Positions 27,366 through 33,418 of a stretch of DNA of 64,000 nt are shown here, in pieces; the first letter of the stretch is position 1, and every line of letters begins with the position of its first letter. The notes beneath the pieces are model-generated. The model did not search any database. It saw nothing but the letters and a program-made list of their open reading frames with translations, and was not told where the DNA came from. Made by a program: the position numbers and the translations under genes. Source of the stretch: Flavobacteriaceae bacterium (lineage in GTDB: Bacteria > Bacteroidota > Bacteroidia > Flavobacteriales > Flavobacteriaceae); the NCBI GenBank assembly GCA_028284005.1, contig JANQSO010000008.1:161201-225200 (forward strand). The letters run 5' to 3'.

Positions 27366-28114
27366 AAGAACCAGAGTTTTATAGCCATAACCGTAACCAT
27401 AATTATCAGGAATATCTTAATGAACTTATCGCCTTTCCTTACCGAAACCCTACTCGATATCCAGGCTCCCAAAGCGTTTCCTACGGCCAGCACCAGCCCC
27501 ACTTTCCAATTTACTTTATCATTAAGTGCAAAGACCAACAGAGCAGATAACATATAAGTAAAAACCACTGCGACCTTGGTCGCATTGGCCTGTACCAAGG
27601 TCATATGATTAAAATAGTGAAGAAACAGTATTATAATAAATCCTAAACCGGCATTAATGAATCCTCCATAGATCCCAAAAAAGAAAAAGGCGATCATCCC
27701 TACCCAGAGATACTTTCCCGTGAGCCGTTCTTCCATGTGCTTCAGGTTGGTTTTTGGTTTGAAAATAATGATAAGAATAACTGTTATCATTATAATCGCC
27801 AGGATCCGGTTAAATAAAGTGCCGTCAACATCTACTGCTATTTTCGCACCAATGATCGCTCCCAGTAAAGCAGAAATACCCAAATAAACATTAAAAGGAA
27901 AGGTAGAAACACCTTTGCTTTTAAATCCTGCGACTGCAGATGCCGTTTGAATAACGATCGCTACCCTGTTGGTTCCATTAGCAACACTTGGGGGAAGTCC
28001 TAAAAAGATAAGTACGGGCAAAGAGAGCAGGGAGCCTCCTCCCGCCACTGTATTTATAAATCCTACCACAAAACCAACTCCAATTAAAAGCGCGTAATGA
28101 TACCATTCTTCCAT
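27362..28114 (-). CDS. TauE/SafE-family sulfite/anion exporter-like membrane protein
   Basis: 250 aa with about eight membrane segments. The two repeated family motifs are visible: GFVVGFINTVAGGGSLLSLPVLIFLGLPPSVANGTNR near the N-terminus and GGFINAGLGF with ATKVAVVFTYMLSAL in the second half. The family exports sulfite, sulfoacetate or related organosulfur anions; the substrate here is not determinable. The promoter box at 28119 lies only five bases from the start codon. Confidence 0.88.
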   Translation of the reverse strand: MEEWYHYALLIGVGFVVGFINTVAGGGSLLSLPVLIFLGLPPSVANGTNRVAIVIQTASAVAGFKSKGVSTFPFNVYLGISALLGAIIGAKIAVDVDGTLFNRILAIIMITVILIIIFKPKTNLKHMEERLTGKYLWVGMIAFFFFGIYGGFINAGLGFIIILFLHYFNHMTLVQANATKVAVVFTYMLSALLVFALNDKVNWKVGLVLAVGNALGAWISSRVSVRKGDKFIKIFLIIMVTVMAIKLWFF

Positions 28115-28118
28115 TGCG

Positions 28119-28126
28119 CAAAAATA
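28119..28126 (-). promoter_or_regulatory. TATTTTTG box giving a near-leaderless TauE/SafE transcript
   Basis: Minus-strand TAnnTTTG match five bases before the ATG. If used, RNA would start at or next to the start codon. Confidence 0.4.
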
Positions 28127-28195
28127 GTCACAAAAATGATAGGTATTCGTTTAAATAAAATTAATTAAAACATTCTTTTTTTTGAAAAAGCATCA

Positions 28196-28203
28196 TATAT
28201 TTG
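28196..28203 (+). promoter_or_regulatory. TATATTTG promoter box of tRNA-Ser
   Basis: TATATTTG followed by GCA lies 67 bases before the tRNA. A TTTG at 28181-28184 is nearer than usual for a -33 element. The transcript would start within the hairpin at 28206-28238. Confidence 0.6.
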
Positions 28204-28205
28204 CA

Positions 28206-28238
28206 CCCGCCTACGGGAAATAGATTCCCTTCGGCGGG
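28206..28238 (+). repeat. GC-rich nested inverted repeat in the tRNA leader
   Basis: CCCGCC-tac-GGGAA-ataga-TTCCC-ttc-GGCGGG: two perfect nested stems separated by a symmetric 3x3 internal loop, much more GC-rich than the surroundings. It sits between the promoter box and the tRNA. It could be a leader structure or a REP-like palindrome; no second copy was seen in the window. Confidence 0.6.
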
Positions 28239-28269
28239 CAAGCTCGCTAAAAGGTAAGCATAAGACACT

Positions 28270-28354
28270 GGAGAAATGGCAGAGTGGTCGAATGCGGCAG
28301 TCTTGAAAACTGTTGAGGGTCACACCTCCGGGGGTTCGAATCCCTCTTTCTCCG
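28270..28354 (+). tRNA. tRNA-Ser (anticodon UGA)
   Basis: 85 nt. The acceptor arms GGAGAAA/TTTCTCC pair perfectly with discriminator G. The anticodon TGA is at 28304-28306 in a 7-base loop closed by GCAGT/ACTGT. A long variable arm (TTGAGGGTCACACCTCCG) marks a class II serine tRNA, and the T loop is GTTCGAATC. CCA is not encoded. It marks the left border of the accessory region. Confidence 0.97.
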
Positions 28355-28357
28355 CAA

Positions 28358-28396
28358 AAAGCTCCGTTATCGTAATGATAATGGGGCTTTGTTTTT
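28358..28396 (+). terminator. Intrinsic terminator of tRNA-Ser
   Basis: A 14-bp stem with two G-U pairs (28358-28371 with 28377-28390) and a five-base loop, followed by G and five T, starting three bases after the tRNA. Confidence 0.85.
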
Positions 28397-28397
28397 C

Positions 28398-28418
28398 TAG
28401 TTGACAAAGTAGTTGACA
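28398..28418 (+). repeat. Direct repeat TAGTTGACA twice, next to tRNA-Ser
   Basis: TAGTTGACA occurs at 28398-28406 and 28410-28418. Position after a tRNA terminator and before the accessory genes is compatible with an old integration junction, but no integrase or matching right-hand repeat was found. The rest of the 28397-28548 stretch holds nothing recognisable. Confidence 0.3.
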
Positions 28419-28548
28419 GTTCTCTTACGTTTATGTTACTTCTAATGGACAGATGTTAGTAAGTTCTTGATTTCTCCTTAGCCGAACTATTGTACTTTCA
28501 TATAAATCGGATGTATTTTAGTTAATTAATAATTTTTCGTCCATAACC

Positions 28549-29178
28549 ATGAATAATCACACTCTTACTCCTTCGGCCATAAATCATCTAAAAAAAGATA
28601 AAGTTTTGAGGAAACTAATAGATGAAATAGGTATTATTGAATTGGGTATTCCAAATACAGATGAAAGTTTCAAAAGTCTTGTAGAGATAATAGTTGGTCA
28701 ACAATTATCCGTGAAAGCTGCAAAATCCATCATATCAAGATTACAGAATAAATTTGGCGATAGTTACAAACCGGCGGACTTTTCAAACATCTCCTTAGAT
28801 GAATTAAGAGAGATTGGAATATCTAATCAAAAAGGGGTTTATATTTTGAATTTGGTTGAGAAAATTAATGATAACCAAATAAACTTCAATACATTTGAAG
28901 AACTAAATAATGACGAAATAATTGATCGCCTTATAACTATTAAAGGAATTGGTGTTTGGTCAGCGAAAATGTTTTTAATTTCAGTTTTGAAACGTACTAA
29001 TGTTTTTCCGTTGGAGGATCTTACTTTCACAAATCAATTAAAAAAGTTATACAATATAAATGATAGAAATTCTGAAAAGAAAATCAATGAACTGAATAAT
29101 AGTTGGAGTCCATTTCAAACTTTCGCAGCTAAATATCTGTGGGAGTCTAAAGATAAAAAGATAGAGTTCAGTTCATAA
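28549..29178 (+). CDS. HhH-GPD DNA glycosylase (AlkA/3-methyladenine type), restriction-modification linked
   Basis: 209 aa. EIIVGQQLSVKAAKSIISRL (about 46-65) and the helix-hairpin-helix TIKGIGVWSAKMFLI (about 128-142), followed by VFPLEDL with the expected catalytic Asp, identify the AlkA/MPG-like branch of HhH-GPD base-excision glycosylases. There are no cysteines, so the iron-sulfur loop of Nth/MutY/Mig is absent. It lies 13 bases upstream of a C5-cytosine methyltransferase and should be co-transcribed with it. Codon usage is AT-rich, like the rest of the island. The target base is unknown; alkylated bases or a product of cytosine methylation are possible. Confidence 0.88.
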   Translation: MNNHTLTPSAINHLKKDKVLRKLIDEIGIIELGIPNTDESFKSLVEIIVGQQLSVKAAKSIISRLQNKFGDSYKPADFSNISLDELREIGISNQKGVYILNLVEKINDNQINFNTFEELNNDEIIDRLITIKGIGVWSAKMFLISVLKRTNVFPLEDLTFTNQLKKLYNINDRNSEKKINELNNSWSPFQTFAAKYLWESKDKKIEFSS

Positions 29179-29191
29179 TAATTTAAAAAGT

Positions 29192-30154
29192 ATGTCAGAA
29201 GAGTTAAGGATAATAGATCTTTTCGCTGGAATTGGGGGTATTAGATTAGGATTTGAAAAATTTGGGGCAAAATGCGTCTTTTCTTCGGAATGGGATAAAT
29301 ATGCTCAGGACATGTATGAAGCTAATTTTGGAGAAAGACCATTTGGAGATATTAACGATATACATCCATCGGAAATTCCAGATCATGATTTTTTATTAGC
29401 GGGTTTCCCATGTCAACCATTTAGTATAGCTGGTAAACAACTCGGGTTTGCTGACACTCGAGGAACTTTGTTCTTTAATATTGAAAGTATTTTAAAAGCT
29501 AAAAAACCCTATGGTTTTTTGTTAGAGAACGTTCGACGTTTAACTACGCACGATAAAGGAAGAACTTTCAAAGTAATTCTTGAAAAATTAGATGATTTGG
29601 GATATACTGTTTATTTCAAAATTCTTAATTCTCTGAACTATGGAATCCCCCAAAAGAGAGAGAGAATTTATATGATAGGATTTAAAGAACCTATTCACTT
29701 CAGGTTTCCTGAACCCCTAAAACACTATAAATCATTGAGTGAATTCTTGGACGAAGATGAAGACGTAGATACTAAATACTTTGTAAACAAGGCCATTAGA
29801 ACAAAGAGAATGTTAAAGGTGAAGCCTAACCCTCCTTATCCTGGTATATGGCATGAAAATATCGGTGGTAATATATCTGCCTTGCCATACTCTTGTGCCT
29901 TAAGAGCAGGAGGGAGCTATAATTATTTGTTGGTAAATGGGGTAAGGCGGCTTACTGGAAGGGAAATGTTGAGACTTCAAGGTTTTCCGGAGGATTTTAT
30001 AATTAACGTATCTTACACTCAAGTCAGAAAAATTGCAGGAAATTCCGTTACAGTTCCAGTAATTGAATTGATTGTGGAAGAAATATTAAACTCATTAAAA
30101 ACTAAAAGGCCAAAGGTCAATGCCGAACAACTTGAACTTAGCTTAAAACAATGA
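29192..30154 (+). CDS. DNA C5-cytosine methyltransferase (HaeII-type modification enzyme)
   Basis: 320 aa. Ordered motifs: FAGIGGIRLGFEKFG (motif I, about 11), GFPCQPFSIAGK (motif IV, catalytic Cys near 76), ENVRRL (VI), QKRERIYMIGF (VIII), LTGREMLRLQGFPEDF (IX) and IAGNSVTVPV (X). The short target-recognition region between VIII and IX (about 165-250) fits a monospecific type II enzyme. It methylates C5 of cytosine to protect host DNA. Its stop overlaps the next gene by 4 bases, coupling modification and restriction. Confidence 0.96.
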   Translation: MSEELRIIDLFAGIGGIRLGFEKFGAKCVFSSEWDKYAQDMYEANFGERPFGDINDIHPSEIPDHDFLLAGFPCQPFSIAGKQLGFADTRGTLFFNIESILKAKKPYGFLLENVRRLTTHDKGRTFKVILEKLDDLGYTVYFKILNSLNYGIPQKRERIYMIGFKEPIHFRFPEPLKHYKSLSEFLDEDEDVDTKYFVNKAIRTKRMLKVKPNPPYPGIWHENIGGNISALPYSCALRAGGSYNYLLVNGVRRLTGREMLRLQGFPEDFIINVSYTQVRKIAGNSVTVPVIELIVEEILNSLKTKRPKVNAEQLELSLKQ

Positions 30155-31212
30155 ATTTGAACAAAGCATTAGAATCGTTAGACACAATAATTAGAAAATC
30201 CCGTGTTCACCTCTATAAGCCAATCCAAATAGCGGAAATACTCTATAGAGATAGAGTGAAGAAAGACATTGATCCACTTGATTTAGAGACTTACAGAACA
30301 AAGTCAAAGAAATGGCGGGATGTAGTTTGCCAACGCTTCTTGGGAAGAGTAAGTACCTCTTCTGCCAAGTATCAGGATGACGTTTTCAGTGAAACTGCTG
30401 TACCTCCATCGGCTATTGCAGTTTTAGCTGAAGAAAATAAAAAGACTAACGGGAGTGTAGAGGCTTATATTTATTCAAAGTTTAAGGAACGATATAGCCA
30501 AATGTCTTCAGCACTTAATTACACTAAAAAACAAAGCAAGGATACGTTTAAATTAGAGGAGTTTCTTGATTTGTTTTGGAAAGAACCAGGTCTTCGCAGA
30601 AGCATTGACAAGATTTATGAAATCATTGTGTATGCACTATTTTCAGTCATAGTTGATGAACTCAATGTTGAAATTGAGGTAAGTATCGATCCTTCAAAGA
30701 TTGATTTATTAAAAGAGTTCGAGGCATTTGCTGAAAAGGTAATTTGCATTACTTCAGAAAATTTGAGTAATCGTACAAAGGCATCTATTAATAGAGTTGG
30801 CGTTACTAATGCGGCAGATAGAGGACTTGATATGTGGGCAAATTTTGGGCCTGCAATTCAAATCAAACATTTATCATTAGACGAGAATGTTGCTCATGAA
30901 ATTGTGTCGACAGTGACTTCGGATAAAATTGTTATAGTGTGTAAAGATTCTGACAAATTCTCTATCCAAAATTTGTTTGGGCAACTCGGATGGATGTCCA
31001 GAATCCAAAGTATTGTGCCAGAAAGTGATCTGATTATATGGTATGAAAAAGCTTTAAGGGGTACTTTTTCTGATTCAATAGGTCCTAAATTAATAAAATC
31101 GATTAGTGATGAAATTGTTTTGGAATTTCCTTCCTCCGATGATACCGATTTTATGGAGTTTTTCAACAGTAGGGGATATCATAAATTTACAGATTCTAAA
31201 ACGAATAAGTAA
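30151..31212 (+). CDS. Type II restriction endonuclease, HaeII-like
   Basis: 353 aa, overlapping the methyltransferase stop by 4 bases (ATGA). The N-terminus (IRKSRVHLYKPIQIAEILY, then KKWRDVV) and the block RVGVTNAADRGLDMWANFG followed by AIQIKHL resemble, from memory, the HaeII endonuclease, a 352-aa enzyme cutting RGCGC/Y. The D...QIK pattern there (about residues 228-243) is a plausible PD-(D/E)xK catalytic core. Pairing with a C5 methyltransferase of HaeII-like size supports the call. The exact specificity is inferred. Confidence 0.72.
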   Translation: MNLNKALESLDTIIRKSRVHLYKPIQIAEILYRDRVKKDIDPLDLETYRTKSKKWRDVVCQRFLGRVSTSSAKYQDDVFSETAVPPSAIAVLAEENKKTNGSVEAYIYSKFKERYSQMSSALNYTKKQSKDTFKLEEFLDLFWKEPGLRRSIDKIYEIIVYALFSVIVDELNVEIEVSIDPSKIDLLKEFEAFAEKVICITSENLSNRTKASINRVGVTNAADRGLDMWANFGPAIQIKHLSLDENVAHEIVSTVTSDKIVIVCKDSDKFSIQNLFGQLGWMSRIQSIVPESDLIIWYEKALRGTFSDSIGPKLIKSISDEIVLEFPSSDDTDFMEFFNSRGYHKFTDSKTNK

Positions 31213-31270
31213 TCAACGTCCATAATAGATATCTTGCCGTCCTTATGGATACAGAGAAGATCTTTTCTTT

Positions 31271-31747
31271 TCAAGAATTATCAACCTCTTTGCCAAGCAA
31301 GTTCCACAAATAATATTTACCATTATACTTACGAATAGCTAATATTGGATAAATTACATCTCCAATATTACCATTAACATCCTGAATTCTATTAGAGATC
31401 ATCAAGGTATCTTTATAAATCATCTTTGGATAACTCAAAAAATAATTAAAAATCCAATTCTCATTTTTGGCTTCAAAATAAGTTTCTCTATAATCTTCTT
31501 CAATGATTCTTTTAATATCAATCATTAAGTTTTCAATTGTAGAAAATTTAATTGCTTCATTAACAAATAAATTTGCTTTATCATTTTCAATTGAATCGCT
31601 TTCTTGAAAGCTTAGAATTTTGTCACTTATATTCTTTAAATCCACATCATTAACTTCAGTAAATTCAATGGAATATGTATTAAGAGAATTATAGTCAGTA
31701 GCGTAATATTCCTTTTTTCTGAAAAAGTATTTTATTTTTTTAAACAT
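31271..31747 (-). CDS. Uncharacterised small protein downstream of RHS immunity genes
   Basis: 158 aa, no signal peptide, no recognised domain. It is rich in Asn, Ile, Lys and Asp/Glu with a basic start (MFKKIKYFFRKK) and an aromatic C-terminus (KYNGKYYLWNLLG), a profile common among small cytosolic immunity-like proteins. It is the last gene of a minus-strand series that begins with the RHS operon and converges on the restriction gene. Function unknown. Confidence 0.55.
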   Translation of the reverse strand: MFKKIKYFFRKKEYYATDYNSLNTYSIEFTEVNDVDLKNISDKILSFQESDSIENDKANLFVNEAIKFSTIENLMIDIKRIIEEDYRETYFEAKNENWIFNYFLSYPKMIYKDTLMISNRIQDVNGNIGDVIYPILAIRKYNGKYYLWNLLGKEVDNS

Positions 31748-31787
31748 CCAAAGTAAATCTTACTCTCCAATTCTCAGACGATCATCA

Positions 31788-32288
31788 TTAATTAGTAATA
31801 TCACAGTCTATAGGTAATATTGTCAATTCCGAAGGAGATAAAACCTTCCCTATTTCCACATAGGCATCTTCTGAAGTAAGAACCATTACTAAATAACCCT
31901 TTTCTTCATGCCATTTAAAACATACATCGAAGACACCATTTAAATACTTATTTTTAGTCTTAAACTCCAGTTGCTTAGATTGATCATTGTAATACCAATT
32001 ACCCTCTAAATCCTTTTTTGATAGTCTTTCACCAATTCTAGGAAAAAATGCTGAACTATCGTTATTAAAAAACATCATATTAGTAAAAACCTTTTCTTCA
32101 AAAATATCCTCTCCTTTATAGTAAATCTTTTCAAGAGCCCAATTTCCATCAAGTAATGATTCAACAGATTGTGCACAGGAAATATTTAACCCTAAGATAG
32201 CAAAGCATATATACACTCTGAGTAATCGATATTTTTCAAAGGCTTTTTTATTAATATTTGATTTTAGATTCATTTTTTGTTCCATCAT
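31788..32288 (-). CDS. Putative lipocalin-like lipoprotein
   Basis: 166 aa; the ATG at 32271-32273 is an alternative start. A hydrophobic segment ends in LNISCAQS (about 33-40), which can serve as a Bacteroidota lipobox. The following GNWALEKIYYKG, a FPRIGER turn, GNWYYNDQSKQLEFKTKNKY and a final PSELTIL strand resemble lipocalin-like beta-barrel lipoproteins. It lies 41 bases upstream of the 158-aa gene. It might protect against an envelope effector, but that is only a guess from context. Confidence 0.6.
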   Translation of the reverse strand: MMEQKMNLKSNINKKAFEKYRLLRVYICFAILGLNISCAQSVESLLDGNWALEKIYYKGEDIFEEKVFTNMMFFNNDSSAFFPRIGERLSKKDLEGNWYYNDQSKQLEFKTKNKYLNGVFDVCFKWHEEKGYLVMVLTSEDAYVEIGKVLSPSELTILPIDCDITN

Positions 32289-32392
32289 TAACTACTCTCC
32301 GAAACTCTCTTTCAGTTTCGGCTAGATAACAAACAATTAGTTTGATAGTTAAATGAATAGTAGTTCTTTCGTTTTATTTAGTTCGAAAATCT

Positions 32393-32845
32393 TTATCTTT
32401 CACATTCCTTAATAGCATTTTCTAGGGCTTCAAAAATAGCTGAGGGGTTTTCTTTATCAGCTTCAAAAGTTAGTTTTAACGGAACCAGCCCTTTATGTTC
32501 TTTAGACTTAATCCATGGAGTAAAGATTAGAGAATGACTAGTTTGCTCTATATTAATATTTATTGGAAAACCATGTAACTGATTAAAAGATTTGACTCCT
32601 AGTTTTTTAAAGAAATTATTCTTATAATGGTTGAAATTTAAAGGATCTTGTATTGTCTCCGTAGCAACAACCAAGGCTTTTTGGATTTCTTCAATCAGCT
32701 TCTCAGTAGATAGATTATCATTTATTTGAATATAAGGTTCAGCGACTAATCTTGCTGCTTTTGAACCTGAAGGTAAAACCCTTACAGGTAATCCATATAT
32801 AATTGCCCTCTTCTTATTTATACAAATTGTTATAACTTTATTCAT
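32393..32845 (-). CDS. Second, diverged DUF1436/CdiI-like immunity protein
   Basis: 150 aa. It shares with the immunity gene at 32969 a central pattern, about 28 residues of helix, PLNFNHYKNNFFKKLGVKSFNQLH against PLDWNFFRKEHLKSLGVKTMKSLH, and a final Glu-rich helix. It follows an orphan toxin-tip fragment (32857-32979) by about 12 bases, so it most likely was the partner of that displaced toxin. Cytosolic, no signal peptide. This tandem orphan toxin/immunity arrangement is known from CdiA and Rhs loci. Confidence 0.65.
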   Translation of the reverse strand: MNKVITICINKKRAIIYGLPVRVLPSGSKAARLVAEPYIQINDNLSTEKLIEEIQKALVVATETIQDPLNFNHYKNNFFKKLGVKSFNQLHGFPININIEQTSHSLIFTPWIKSKEHKGLVPLKLTFEADKENPSAIFEALENAIKECER

Positions 32846-32856
32846 AGTAGTTTATA

Positions 32857-32979
32857 TTAATCAATAAACCGTAATGTAACATTTATCTCGTTTTGAAACG
32901 CATAATTAATTGCATCATTTATTGCTCCTATATTATCTTTATTAAGTGCTGATCTTTCAAGCCCAATTTCAAGAACTTT
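32857..32979 (-). pseudogene. Orphan RHS toxin C-terminal tip fragment
   Basis: The minus-strand frame has about 40 codons with no start, ending NEINVTLRFID and stop. This matches the end of the RHS protein at 33419 (KDINFTIRFID and stop), and the preceding residues align too: VLEIGLE with SLELAIE and INDAINYAF with IGNAIQYAL. It is too short to code the whole toxin. It overlaps the 3-prime end of the first immunity gene by 11 bases, as expected where a new toxin-immunity pair has displaced an older one. Confidence 0.75.
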
Positions 32980-33409
32980 TATCAAATGCTATTTGAATAT
33001 TATTAGCCAATTCTTCTATTGAAGAAGAGGTGGGGATAATTATTCTATCATCAAGTTCTCCATGGTAGCCTTGTCGAGATCCTTTATTAACGGTAGGACT
33101 TATGAAATAATTTTCATCCTTAACAAAAACCCCAACATTCAAACTATTCTTGTGTAAGGACTTCATGGTCTTTACACCAAGTGATTTTAAATGTTCTTTT
33201 CTAAAAAAATTCCAATCTAATGGTCTAGGTGCACCAACAATACTTTTTTCAAGTGCATCTAATAGTTTTTCAGCAATTTGAAAATTAGTTGGATTTTTAA
33301 GAATAAAATATGGAGAAGATGCAATACCTCCCCCTCCTTCAAGTGTGTTTATAGGATAAATTATAAACTTGTTATCCTCGTTAAATTTAATTATATCTGC
33401 TCTCTTCAT
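32969..33409 (-). CDS. Immunity protein, DUF1436/CdiI family
   Basis: 146 aa. The pattern KSLGVKTMKSLHKNSLNVGV, ISPTVNKGSRQGYHG, then IIIPTSSSIEELANNIQIAFD is that of DUF1436, the CdiI family that blocks contact-dependent toxins. It starts 9 bases after the RHS toxin gene, the expected place for a cognate immunity gene. It would bind and neutralise the C-terminal tip of the RHS protein in the cytosol of the producer. Its stop lies inside the orphan tip fragment. Confidence 0.8.
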   Translation of the reverse strand: MKRADIIKFNEDNKFIIYPINTLEGGGGIASSPYFILKNPTNFQIAEKLLDALEKSIVGAPRPLDWNFFRKEHLKSLGVKTMKSLHKNSLNVGVFVKDENYFISPTVNKGSRQGYHGELDDRIIIPTSSSIEELANNIQIAFDKSS

Positions 33410-33418
33410 AGCAAAGTT

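Noticed and set aside
28165..28407. 80-aa minus-strand reading frame (CGERGIRTPGG...)
   Set aside because: It is the antisense of tRNA-Ser and its terminator; this peptide is a well-known artefact of tRNA-Ser regions.
28549..31212. Defence system of BREX, DISARM or similar type
   Set aside because: Only a type II methyltransferase/endonuclease pair and a glycosylase are present; no helicase, PglZ or phospholipase genes.
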